Assembly (NCBI GenBank): GCA_964652075.1
Contig: CAZYZQ010000031.1
Coordinates: 1-21,467 of the forward strand
Source: CAZYZQ01 sp964652075
Lineage (GTDB): Bacteria > Bacillota > Clostridia > Oscillospirales > Oscillospiraceae
Direction of reading: 5' to 3'
Length of the DNA: 21,467 nt
Below are positions 7,046-14,780 of this stretch, piece after piece. The notes under the pieces are model-generated. The model worked only from the letters and a program-made list of their open reading frames with translations. It did not search any database and had not been told where the DNA came from. Numbering within the stretch: the first letter of the stretch is position 1; every line of letters starts with the position of its first letter. Position numbers and translations under genes: made by a program.

Positions 7046-8269
7046 ATGGAGCGGGTTGTCATTACCGGTATGGGCGCGCTGACGCCTGTTGGAAGCACGG
7101 TTCCGGCCTTTTGGGACGGCCTGCTGGCCGGAAAGAGCGGGATTGGCCGCATTACGCAGTTTGACGCCAGCGGCCTTGCTGTGCAGGTTGCGGCGGAGAT
7201 CCGGGACTTTGACCCTGCGGATTATCTGCCGCGCAGCCTTGTGCGCGACACCGACGCGTTCATGCAGTTTGCGTATCTGGCGGCCGAGGAGGCAATCCGG
7301 CAGAGCGGCCTCTGCTGCGACAGCCCGCGCGTCGGCGTTGTGATGGGAACGGCCATGAACGGCATTGCGACAACGGCGGCCACGCAGGACGCGCTGAGCC
7401 GCGCGGTGCATAAAAAGGTCGGGCCAAAATTTATTCCCAAAATCCTCGGGAATGTCGCGGCGGCGCAGATTGCCATCACGCACCGCATCCGCGGCCCGAG
7501 CTATACGCTGAATACAGCCTGTTCCTCCGGCGCGGATGCCATCGCGCTCTCGGCGCTTCTGCTGCAGACCGGAAAGGCCGACGCCATTGTGGCGGTTGGT
7601 GCGGACGCGATCCTGTGTCCGCTGGTGCTTTACAGCCTGGCCAATGCGCAGGCACTCAGCCGGGAGCTGGACCCGGCGCGCGTCTGTATGCCGTTTGACC
7701 GCCGGCGCAGCGGCTTTGTCATTGGCGAGGGTGGCGGTGCGTTGGTGCTGGAGACAGAGCGCAGCGCGCTTGCGCGCGGCGCACGGATCTTTGGCGAGGT
7801 GCTGGGCTGCGGCAATACAAACGACGCCTACCATGTCACAGCGCCGGACCCGTCCGGCGAGGGCGCTGCCTCTGCCATGCGGTTGGCGTTGGCAGAAGCA
7901 CGGCTGGAGCCGGGACAGATCGGCTATATCAACGCCCACGGCACCGGCACCGTGCAGGGGGACGCAGCCGAGGCCGACGCAATCCGGCAGGTATTCGGCA
8001 GCGTGTCGCCGCCCGTCAGTTCAACAAAGGCCGCAACCGGCCATATGATGGGAGCCGGCGGCATCACCGAGGTCATTGCCTGCCTGAAGGCGATCGAGAC
8101 GGGCCTTCTGCCGCCGACGCTGCACTGCGAGGAGCCGGATGCGGAGCTCAATCTGGTTACAGGCGCGCCGGTGTTAAAGAAAATACAATATGCCATGTCC
8201 AACGCCTTCGGGTTTGGTGGGCAGAACGCCTGCGTTGTGGTGGGCGCTTATCAAGGAAAGGACGAATGA
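7046..8269 (+). CDS. Beta-ketoacyl-ACP synthase II-like ketosynthase (FabF family)
   Basis: The 407-residue protein is a thiolase-fold ketosynthase of the FabF/type II polyketide KS family, which condenses malonyl-ACP with an acyl-ACP. The catalytic triad is complete: Cys159 in NTACSSG, His299 in NAHGTGTVQGD, and His333 in STKAATGHMMGAGG. The His299 motif reads HGTGTVQGD rather than the HGTSTPLND form common in housekeeping FabF, so it may be a specialised paralogue. The start at ATG 7046 is set by AAGGAG 7 bases upstream; an in-frame extension of 20 residues lacks a site and looks unlike the family. No fab genes (acpP, fabD, fabG, fabH) lie nearby. It is followed after 4 bases by a thioesterase and controlled from a promoter shared with a LysR gene. 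Confidence 0.92.
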   Translation: MERVVITGMGALTPVGSTVPAFWDGLLAGKSGIGRITQFDASGLAVQVAAEIRDFDPADYLPRSLVRDTDAFMQFAYLAAEEAIRQSGLCCDSPRVGVVMGTAMNGIATTAATQDALSRAVHKKVGPKFIPKILGNVAAAQIAITHRIRGPSYTLNTACSSGADAIALSALLLQTGKADAIVAVGADAILCPLVLYSLANAQALSRELDPARVCMPFDRRRSGFVIGEGGGALVLETERSALARGARIFGEVLGCGNTNDAYHVTAPDPSGEGAASAMRLALAEARLEPGQIGYINAHGTGTVQGDAAEADAIRQVFGSVSPPVSSTKAATGHMMGAGGITEVIACLKAIETGLLPPTLHCEEPDAELNLVTGAPVLKKIQYAMSNAFGFGGQNACVVVGAYQGKDE

Positions 8270-8273
8270 AACC

Positions 8274-8708
8274 ATGAGCTATTCTCTAAAACGCCGCGCA
8301 AATTACTATGAAACCGACCAGATGGGGATGATCCACCATTCCAACTATATTCGCTGGGTGGAGGAGGCGCGCATTGAGTATATGCGCGCCATTGGCTGTT
8401 CCTATCGTGCGGTGGAGGAACAGGGCGTCATCATTCCGGTCACGGACGTGCGGGCAAAGTATCATGTCTCCGTGAAGTTTGACGACGATGTTGTGATTGA
8501 GGCACGCATCACGTCCTGTAACGGTGTGCGGTTTGCGCTGGATTATGAGGTCCGTTTTGCGGACACGGGCGTGCTTGCCGCGTCGCTCCACACCGGCCAT
8601 TGCTTCCTGTCGCCGTCGCATGAGCCAATGGCGATCAAGCACAGGTACCCGGAGCTCTATGAGCGGCTGTCCGCAGCTGTGGAGCCCGCGTTTGAGAAGG
8701 CGGTATAG
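8274..8708 (+). CDS. Acyl-CoA/acyl-ACP thioesterase, hotdog fold (YbgC/4HBT family)
   Basis: The 144-residue protein is a normal-length single hotdog-domain thioesterase. The active-site helix region is clear: YYETDQMGMIHHSNYIRWVE (residues 10-29), with the Asp of TDQMG and HH typical of the 4HBT/YbgC and FatA-like groups. Such enzymes hydrolyse acyl-CoA or acyl-ACP thioesters. The ATG at 8274 is preceded by GGAAAGG and lies 4 bases after the ketosynthase stop, so the two are cotranscribed. Together they could make and release a specific fatty acyl or beta-keto product; this is inference. The 3' end overlaps the convergent polysaccharide deacetylase gene by 52 bases, with no terminator between them. 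Confidence 0.9.
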   Translation: MSYSLKRRANYYETDQMGMIHHSNYIRWVEEARIEYMRAIGCSYRAVEEQGVIIPVTDVRAKYHVSVKFDDDVVIEARITSCNGVRFALDYEVRFADTGVLAASLHTGHCFLSPSHEPMAIKHRYPELYERLSAAVEPAFEKAV

Positions 8709-9403
8709 GTGTTTCCCGGGCTGAGGAAAATGCCGCTGCTCTCCGCGAGCTGCGAGACGGTGACGAACAGATAGCCCTGCTTTTGTAAGGATTCGATGAT
8801 CTGGATGGCCGCATCCACGGAGGAGCGGCGCAGGTCGTGCATCAGGATGATATCGCCGCCCTTCACCCGCTGCAAAACGCGGCGGGTGATGAGCGAGGCG
8901 TCCCGTGTCGCCCAGTCCTGCGGGTCGACGCTCCAGAGGATTAAAGGCAGAAGCTCCTCCTCACAGACCTGCGTCATGGCCCGTGTGCAGACGCCGCCGG
9001 GCGGGCGGAACAGCTTTGCCTCCTGCCCGGTGATCTGGGCAATCAGGCGCGATGTTTCATCGATGGATTTACGTACATCGCACGCCGAGGCGTGGCCGAG
9101 CAGCGTGTGCTCATAACAGTGTACGCCGATCTCATGTCCGCCCGCCGCGATGGCCTCGACAACGTCCGGCATCTGTGCAATCCGGCTGCCGCAGAGGAAA
9201 AAGGTCGCCGGAACCTGACGGCGCTCCAGTTCTTCCAGCAGATGCAGCGTCAGCGCGCCGGTGGGGCCGTCGTCAAAGGTCAGCGCAACCAGCTTCGGCG
9301 GACTGGAAGGTGCTGCGGGAGTTGCCAGAATCAGGCAAAGGAAAAAAGCAAAACCGGTGCGCAGCAGTCGCTGCGCACCGGTTCTTTGATTGGTTCTTCT
9401 CAT
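8657..9403 (-). CDS. Secreted polysaccharide deacetylase (NodB domain, carbohydrate esterase family 4)
   Basis: The 248-residue protein has a Sec-type signal peptide (residues 1-33: basic RRTNQR start, hydrophobic GFAFFLCLILATPAA) and a NodB deacetylase domain that removes acetyl groups from N-acetylglucosamine polymers such as peptidoglycan. All five motifs are visible: TFDDGP (42-47; catalytic base and metal Asp), the HxxxH metal motif His95/His99 in GVHCYEHTLLG, RPPGG (133-137), DPQDW (160-164), and ILMHD (catalytic His189). The ATG at 9403 has GGGTG upstream; a GTG three codons earlier is possible. It lies 21 bases after the stop of the large membrane-protein gene on the same strand, so the two form an operon. 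Its last 17 codons overlap the thioesterase gene. Confidence 0.9.
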   Translation of the reverse strand: MRRTNQRTGAQRLLRTGFAFFLCLILATPAAPSSPPKLVALTFDDGPTGALTLHLLEELERRQVPATFFLCGSRIAQMPDVVEAIAAGGHEIGVHCYEHTLLGHASACDVRKSIDETSRLIAQITGQEAKLFRPPGGVCTRAMTQVCEEELLPLILWSVDPQDWATRDASLITRRVLQRVKGGDIILMHDLRRSSVDAAIQIIESLQKQGYLFVTVSQLAESSGIFLSPGNTYTAFSNAGSTAADSRS

Positions 9404-9424
9404 AGGATTCACCCATTCTGCCGA

Positions 9425-11071
9425 TTATTTGCGGGAAAGCGAGACGGCGTTCAGAATATCGCCGTCCCCCACGGCGTATTGCAGTTCCACCCGGTCGCCG
9501 GGATTCAGGACAACGGCAATCTCGGCGCTTGCGGCACTGACACGGTAGAAGGTGTCGGCGCCTTCGAGCTGGAGATAGTAGTACGTGTTGCCGTTCAGCA
9601 CGGCACTGCGGATCTCCGCGATACGGCCGGAGACCGTCTCATATTGCGGCTGTGCCACTGCGGGCGTCTCTTCAGAGAGATTGTTGGCCGCAAGCAGCGC
9701 CTTGTAGTTTTCCTGACAGGCTGCGACGCTGCTGCCGGTTGCGACAATCTGGTACTGGCTGACATTCACCATTGCGTACATCTTGACCAGATTCGACGCG
9801 TCCTTCAGCGCCATGAAATAGGTGGGCTGATCGGAGATGTTGAGCAGCAGCGGGAAGGTCGCGACATAGCTGAATTGCTGCACGGCGCCCTCTGCCGAGC
9901 TCATGGCGGAGAATTCCTCCGCGCCGGAGATCGGGTAGAACCGCGCCTGCTTTGTGCGCTGGTTGACGAGGATGAATCCGATATTGCCCTGGTCACCGCT
10001 GACCGAGGTGATGCCGGTGTAGAGCCACACATCGTCGTTATTTGCAATATAGTTATACCCGTCGGTCGTAATGGTGCAGCCGGTCTGGCCGAAGAAGGCG
10101 TTCCAGAACCCATTCTGGAAGCGGCCGTGGTAGTTGTACTGCTCAATCAGAAGCTCCGCGGTGTATACACGGTCCACCCAGGTGGGCACATCCGCTACAT
10201 CGTAGTATGTGCTCTCACCGGTCACGGCATTCACCAGAACGGCGCCCTTGACATCCTCGCCGCCGAGCAGGCCGATGGTTTTGCGCGTTACCGTGGCAAC
10301 CCAGAACGGTGTGCCGGACTCATCAATTTCAAAATTGGTGTCAGTAAACAGCAGCGTCGGATAGTGGAAACGGAGATAGCGGTCGATGTCGCGGAAGAAA
10401 TACTCCGACGGGGAGTAGCGGATGCCTTTTTCCAGACGGTTGACTGTCACCTCCTGTGTCGCCATATCGATGGTCAGGTAGGCGGGAATGCCGTTTTTGT
10501 TGTTCTTGACCCATTTGAAGAAGTCCCCGTAGTTCAGGTAGGTTACGCGCACAGGCGTACCGTGGTAGTTGATCTGCGCTGTGGAGTCGGCAACCTCAAA
10601 CTGACTGACAAGGTCGCTCAGCTCGCCGAGCTTCCGGTTGGCCAGCACGCCGGCGGAATCGCTGTCGAGCAGGGGAATGTGGTCAAAGGAGATCTCGGAA
10701 ATGTCCTCCGTAAACGCGCCCTCCTCCGGCACAAGCAGGCGGCTGTAGGCGTCGGAGTGGAAGAAAACGGACGAGATCAGCGCGCCGATGATGGCAAAGA
10801 GCAGAATCGCGGCCAGTGCAAGCAGTGGAATCAGGCAGTTCCGCCGCAGTGACCGCGCAGCCTCGCGCGGCTCCATCCCGCGCGAGAAGGCGTGCGAGAA
10901 CAACAGGGTCAGCGCGATGTAGACCAGAAGCAGGACGGCCAGGAACCCGTAGAACGCCCACGCATGCGGATTGATCGGCGGCAGCATGAAATAATAATAG
11001 ACCAGCCCGACAACGGCTGTGATCAGCAGTTTAATCAGAAGCTTTGGTACGGAGAAGCGGTTCGCTTTCAT
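9425..11071 (-). CDS. Large membrane protein of unknown function, 548 aa
   Basis: I cannot name the family. Three hydrophobic segments lie at about residues 12-31, 36-56 and 77-102; between the second and third is a short basic, cytoplasmic-looking stretch (SRGMEPREAARSLRRN). The remaining 440 or so residues are soluble and probably extracytoplasmic, with many aromatic residues and a PepSY-like feel in the middle (GIPAYLTIDMATQEVTVNRL, then GAVLVNAVTGESTYYDVADV). Residues 480-548 look like a separate beta-rich OB-like domain (VSGRIAEIRSAVLNGNTYYY, DTFYRVS, GDRVELQYAV). The start at 11071 is chosen for its GGAGGG site; a 14-residue extension has none. It heads an operon with the secreted deacetylase, so a role at the cell envelope is likely. 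Confidence 0.8.
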   Translation of the reverse strand: MKANRFSVPKLLIKLLITAVVGLVYYYFMLPPINPHAWAFYGFLAVLLLVYIALTLLFSHAFSRGMEPREAARSLRRNCLIPLLALAAILLFAIIGALISSVFFHSDAYSRLLVPEEGAFTEDISEISFDHIPLLDSDSAGVLANRKLGELSDLVSQFEVADSTAQINYHGTPVRVTYLNYGDFFKWVKNNKNGIPAYLTIDMATQEVTVNRLEKGIRYSPSEYFFRDIDRYLRFHYPTLLFTDTNFEIDESGTPFWVATVTRKTIGLLGGEDVKGAVLVNAVTGESTYYDVADVPTWVDRVYTAELLIEQYNYHGRFQNGFWNAFFGQTGCTITTDGYNYIANNDDVWLYTGITSVSGDQGNIGFILVNQRTKQARFYPISGAEEFSAMSSAEGAVQQFSYVATFPLLLNISDQPTYFMALKDASNLVKMYAMVNVSQYQIVATGSSVAACQENYKALLAANNLSEETPAVAQPQYETVSGRIAEIRSAVLNGNTYYYLQLEGADTFYRVSAASAEIAVVLNPGDRVELQYAVGDGDILNAVSLSRK

Positions 11072-11103
11072 CGGAATCCCTCCCAATATTTTGTAACAAT
11101 GTG

Positions 11104-11132
11104 ACAATACCATGATTTGACGGGAATGTCAA
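11104..11132 (-). promoter_or_regulatory. Promoter of the membrane protein/deacetylase operon
   Basis: On the minus strand a perfect TTGACA (11127-11132) and TATTGT (11104-11109) with a 17-bp spacer. It interlocks with the plus-strand rlmA promoter. Confidence 0.8.
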
Positions 11133-11145
11133 GATACGCTACAAT
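11117..11145 (+). promoter_or_regulatory. Promoter of rlmA, interleaved with the divergent promoter
   Basis: TTGACG (11117-11122) and TACAAT (11140-11145) with a 17-bp spacer. The -35 lies inside the spacer of the minus-strand promoter, and the two -35 boxes form a dyad, TTGAC-N6-GTCAA (11117-11132). Confidence 0.8.
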
Positions 11146-11172
11146 AAAAGGAAAGAAAAGAGGGTGAATGCC

Positions 11173-11988
11173 ATGCTGCAATATCGATGCCCCGTCTGCG
11201 GCGGGGAGTTATTGCCGGGAGAGAGCGCCTGGCGCTGCGGCGCGGGCCACAGCTTTGACCGCGCACGGCAGGGATATGTCAATCTTCTGCCCGTGACGCA
11301 GAAGCACTCCAAACGCCCCGGCGATACCCAGGAGCAGGTGAGCGCGCGCCGCGCCTTCCTGCGTGCGGGCTACTACGCGCCGATTGCGCAGGCGGTCTGC
11401 GAGATACTGGCGCAGGTTCTGCCGCCCGACGCGGATGTGCTGGATGCGGGCTGTGGCGAGGGATATTATCTCGGCTGTCTGCAAGAGCGGCTGCCGGGCA
11501 TTGCGGCAGTTGGACTCGATATCTCCAAGGAGGCCGTCCGCGCTGCCGCAGGACAAAACAAGCAGGCGACGTGGCTCGTCGGAACAGCGGCGCATCTGCC
11601 GCTGGCGGATCACTGCCTTGACGCGGTGCTCTCCCTGTTTGCCCTGACGGCGCAGGCGGAATTTCACCGCGTACTCCGGCCGGGCGGCGTCTTTTTGCAG
11701 GCGCTGGCGGGGGAGAACCATCTCATGGCGATCAAGCGGATCATCTACCCGGAGATCCTGCACCGGGAAAAAACGCTCATGCCGGAGTTTCCCGGTTTTT
11801 CATTGGAGCAGTCGCAGACGCTGCGCTTCCCGGTTGAATTGGAGTGCAACGATGAGGTGATGGCGCTGCTCTCCATGACGCCGCATATCTATCGCATTTC
11901 CGCCGAGGGGCTGCATCGCGCGCAGAACACGCAGACGCTGCGGGATGAGGCGGAGGTTGTGCTGAATCTTTACCGCGCAATGCCGTGA
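11173..11988 (+). CDS. rlmA: 23S rRNA (guanine-N1)-methyltransferase, RlmA family
   Basis: The 271-residue protein has the RlmA layout: an N-terminal zinc-binding module (Cys6, Cys9, Cys22, His26 in YRCPVCGGELL and WRCGAGHSFD) followed by the family signature GYVNLLPVTQKHSKRPGD (34-51), then a Rossmann SAM-binding domain starting at VLDAGCGEGYY (about 93-103). RlmA enzymes methylate N1 of G745 (RlmA-I) or G748 (RlmA-II) in 23S rRNA helix 35; a Gram-positive host suggests the G748 type, but the sequence alone does not settle it. The ATG at 11173 is preferred over the GTG at 11164 because AGAGGG lies 8 bases before it. The next gene, prfA, has its own promoter. Confidence 0.92.
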   Translation: MLQYRCPVCGGELLPGESAWRCGAGHSFDRARQGYVNLLPVTQKHSKRPGDTQEQVSARRAFLRAGYYAPIAQAVCEILAQVLPPDADVLDAGCGEGYYLGCLQERLPGIAAVGLDISKEAVRAAAGQNKQATWLVGTAAHLPLADHCLDAVLSLFALTAQAEFHRVLRPGGVFLQALAGENHLMAIKRIIYPEILHREKTLMPEFPGFSLEQSQTLRFPVELECNDEVMALLSMTPHIYRISAEGLHRAQNTQTLRDEAEVVLNLYRAMP

Positions 11989-12004
11989 AATCGCAGCTTG
12001 CTCG

Positions 12005-12033
12005 TTTACTTTCCCACAATTTCGTGCTATCAT
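12005..12033 (+). promoter_or_regulatory. Promoter of the prfA-tsaC-coaE operon
   Basis: TTTACT (12005-12010) and TATCAT (12028-12033) with a 17-bp spacer, about 28 bases before the prfA start and its GGAGGAG ribosome binding site. Confidence 0.7.
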
Positions 12034-12061
12034 ACATGAGTATGAGACAGGAGGAGCGTCC

Positions 12062-13135
12062 ATGCTCGAAAAATTAGAAAGTATTGAAAACCGCTATCTG
12101 GAGATGGAACAGCGGGCGGCGCAGCCTGATTTTTATAACGATTCTGCCGCCGCGGCGCGGCTTTTGCGTCAGCAGCGTGAGCTGGAGCCGATTGTGACGG
12201 CTTACCGTCAACTGCTACAGGCGCAGCAGGAGGAGCAGGATTTGCGTGACATGATGGCAGGCCCGCAGGACGCCGAGATGCGCGAATTTTTGCAGGAGGA
12301 GTTCCGTAACGTCCGCGAAAAACAGGAGTCGCTGCAGCAGCAACTGAAGATCCTGCTCCTGCCGCGCGACCCGAATGATGGGAAAAATGTCATCATGGAG
12401 ATCCGCGCCGGTGTCGGCGGCGAGGAGAGCGCGCTGTTTGCGCATTCGCTCTACCGGATGTACACCATGTATGCCGAGACGCAGGGCTGGCACGTCAGTC
12501 TGATGAGCAGCTCCGAGACGGAGCTGGGCGGCCTGAAGGAGGTCGTCTTCGTGATCGACGGCGACGGCGCATACTCCCGGCTGAAATTTGAGTCCGGCGT
12601 CCACCGCGTCCAGCGTGTGCCGGAGACGGAGTCGGGCGGGCGCGTGCATACCTCGACCGCGACGGTTGCCGTGCTGCCGGAGATGGAGGAGGTCGACGTC
12701 GAGATCCGACCGGAAGATATCGAGATGCAGGTCTACCGCTCCTCCGGCGCGGGCGGGCAGCATATCAATAAGACATCCTCCGCTGTGCGCCTGATCCACA
12801 GGCCGACTGGCATTGTGGTGGCCTGTCAGGAGGAGCGGAGCCAGGTACAGAACCGCGAGAAATGTATGCGGATGCTGGCCTCCAAGCTCTATGAGATCGA
12901 GGCGGAGCGCCAGAACGCAGAGCTGACGGATGAGCGCCGCAGTCAGGTCGGCACCGGGATGCGCAACGAGCGTATCCGTACCTACAATTTTCCGCAGGGC
13001 CGCGTGACGGATCACCGCATCAACCTGACGCTCTACCGGATCGACGCCATTATGGACGGCGACCTGACGGAGCTGATTGACGCGCTTGTGACCGCCGATC
13101 AGGCGGAAAAGCTGAGAAAGAGTGAGACAGCATGA
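12062..13135 (+). CDS. prfA: Peptide chain release factor 1
   Basis: The 357-residue cytoplasmic protein ends translation at UAA and UAG. The GGQ motif that triggers peptide release is at residues 231-233 in YRSSGAGGQHINKTSSAVR. The stop-codon-reading P-x-T motif appears as PET (187-189) in RVQRVPETESGGRVHTSTAT, which marks RF1 rather than RF2 (SPF). Residues 1-100 are the helical domain 1, rich in Gln and Glu. The length equals that of typical bacterial RF1. The ATG has a strong GGAGGAG site. Its stop overlaps the tsaC start by 4 bases. In many Firmicutes the RF1 methyltransferase gene prmC lies directly after prfA; here it does not. Confidence 0.97.
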   Translation: MLEKLESIENRYLEMEQRAAQPDFYNDSAAAARLLRQQRELEPIVTAYRQLLQAQQEEQDLRDMMAGPQDAEMREFLQEEFRNVREKQESLQQQLKILLLPRDPNDGKNVIMEIRAGVGGEESALFAHSLYRMYTMYAETQGWHVSLMSSSETELGGLKEVVFVIDGDGAYSRLKFESGVHRVQRVPETESGGRVHTSTATVAVLPEMEEVDVEIRPEDIEMQVYRSSGAGGQHINKTSSAVRLIHRPTGIVVACQEERSQVQNREKCMRMLASKLYEIEAERQNAELTDERRSQVGTGMRNERIRTYNFPQGRVTDHRINLTLYRIDAIMDGDLTELIDALVTADQAEKLRKSETA

Positions 13136-14166
13136 ATACGCAAGTGTTGCCGGCAACAGATCCGCAGACCGCGTCTGCGGCGGCGGCAATCATCCGGCAG
13201 GGCGGCCTTGTCGGCCTGCCGACTGAGACAGTCTACGGTCTCGGCGCGAACGGGCTGGACGAGGCTGCCGTTGCAAAAATTTTTGCGGCAAAGGGCAGGC
13301 CGCAGGACAATCCGCTGATTCTGCATATTTCCGAGCCGGAACAGTTGGAGACGATCTGCCATGATATCCCGCCGCAGGCGTGGCAGCTCGCAGATCTGTT
13401 CTGGCCCGGCCCGTTGACAATGGTGCTGCCTGTGCGGGAGCTTGTTCCGAAGCGCACGACAGCCGGCCTGGACACCGTGGCGGTTCGCTGTCCGCGCACC
13501 GCCGTGACGCGCGAGATCATTCGCCTGTCCGGCGTCCCCATTGCCGCGCCGTCCGCCAACCTGTCCGGTAAGCCGTCCACCACCACGGCGCAGCATGTGC
13601 TGCACGATCTGGACGGAAAGATTGAGGCGATTGTAGACGCTGGGCCATGCGATGTCGGCGTGGAGTCCACCATTGTTGATCTGACCGGCGCTGTGCCGCG
13701 TCTGCTGCGCCCGGGCGGGATTACCCCCGAACAGCTGCGTGCGCAGCTCGGCGCGCTCGAGATCGACAAGGCGGTCGTTGCGCAGATCGCGGGCGATACC
13801 GTTGTCCGCGCACCGGGCATGAAGTACAAGCACTACGCGCCGTCCGGCGAGGTGCTGATTATACAGGGCGCACGCGAGAAGGCGGCGGCTTATATCCGCA
13901 GCCATATCGGCCCGGATGACGCGGTGCTGTGCTTTGCAGAGGAGCTTCCGCTCTACGCGGGGCTGCACGCCGACGCCTATGGGCGCGAGGACGCGCCGGA
14001 GACGCTGGCGCAGGGGCTGTTTGCGGCGCTGCGCGACCTTGACCGCCCGGAGATCCGCACGATCTACGCCAGATGCCCGGAGGGCGGCGGCGTCGCGGTG
14101 GCGGTGCAGAACCGGCTGCGCAAGGCGGCGGGCTTCCATGTGATTTCCGTGGAGGATGCGCGATGA
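13132..14166 (+). CDS. tsaC: L-threonylcarbamoyladenylate synthase (TsaC/Sua5, YwlC type)
   Basis: The 344-residue protein makes threonylcarbamoyl-AMP from threonine, bicarbonate and ATP, the first step of t6A37 modification in ANN-decoding tRNAs. The N-terminal YrdC domain (residues 1-205) shows GGLVGLPTETVYGLGANG (24-41), KGRPQDNPLILHI (about 55-67), and the later SAPSANLSGKPSTT-type segment (IAAPSANLSGKPSTTTAQHV). The C-terminal Sua5 domain follows the linker PGMKYKHYAP, so this is the long two-domain form found in Bacillus YwlC rather than the short E. coli form. ATGA overlaps at both ends couple it to prfA and coaE. Confidence 0.96.
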   Translation: MNTQVLPATDPQTASAAAAIIRQGGLVGLPTETVYGLGANGLDEAAVAKIFAAKGRPQDNPLILHISEPEQLETICHDIPPQAWQLADLFWPGPLTMVLPVRELVPKRTTAGLDTVAVRCPRTAVTREIIRLSGVPIAAPSANLSGKPSTTTAQHVLHDLDGKIEAIVDAGPCDVGVESTIVDLTGAVPRLLRPGGITPEQLRAQLGALEIDKAVVAQIAGDTVVRAPGMKYKHYAPSGEVLIIQGAREKAAAYIRSHIGPDDAVLCFAEELPLYAGLHADAYGREDAPETLAQGLFAALRDLDRPEIRTIYARCPEGGGVAVAVQNRLRKAAGFHVISVEDAR

Positions 14167-14774
14167 AGGTCATCGGCATTACGGGCGGCAGCGGTGTCGG
14201 AAAAACGACCGCGCTGCACTGCCTGCTGGAGCGGGGCGCCTGCATTCTGGACTGCGACCGCATCTACCACGAGATGCTGAAAACGCACCGACCGATGCGC
14301 GATGCGCTGCGTGCGCGGTTCCCGGACGCGTTTGGCCCGGCCGGGCTTGAACGGCAAAAGCTGGGGACGCTTGTCTTTTCGGACAAGGCTGCGCTGGCGG
14401 ATTTGAACGCGATCACGCACCATTATATTGTAGAGGAGCTGCGCGCGCGGCTTGTAAAAGCCCGGCAGGCAGGATGCCTGATTGCCGCCATCGACGCGGC
14501 GGAGCTGCATACAGGCGGCGCGGCGGCGCTGTGTGATTTCACGGTGGCCGTGACCGCGCCGACCGCGAAGCGCGTTGCGCGCCTGCAGCGCCGCGATGGG
14601 ATCCCGGAGGAGGCGGCACGCCGCCGGATCGCTGCACAGAAGCGGGACGAGGCCTATGAGGCGCTCTGCGATTATACATTGGAAAATGACTGCGACACAG
14701 CAGAAGAATTTGCCGGGGTCTGCCGTACATTTTTTGATCGGATTCTGCAAGAATATACAATAAAGGAGACGTAA
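14163..14774 (+). CDS. coaE: Dephospho-CoA kinase
   Basis: The 203-residue protein phosphorylates the 3'-OH of dephospho-CoA, the last step of coenzyme A synthesis. The P-loop is at residues 6-16 (ITGGSGVGKTT), followed by the substrate-binding DCDRIYHEML (about 36-45), KLGTLVFSDKAALADLNAIT (typical CoaE middle), and the lid region RVARLQRRDGIPEEAARRRI (138-157). The length is normal. The start overlaps the tsaC stop by 4 bases. The 3' end contains the AAAGGAGAC site used by the next gene. Confidence 0.95.
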   Translation: MKVIGITGGSGVGKTTALHCLLERGACILDCDRIYHEMLKTHRPMRDALRARFPDAFGPAGLERQKLGTLVFSDKAALADLNAITHHYIVEELRARLVKARQAGCLIAAIDAAELHTGGAAALCDFTVAVTAPTAKRVARLQRRDGIPEEAARRRIAAQKRDEAYEALCDYTLENDCDTAEEFAGVCRTFFDRILQEYTIKET

Positions 14775-14780
14775 AAACTG

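Noticed and set aside
9092..10852. Open frame of 586 codons on the plus strand opposite the deacetylase and the large membrane protein
   Set aside because: Antisense shadow; the minus-strand frames have signal peptide, motifs, ribosome binding sites and a promoter, this one has none.
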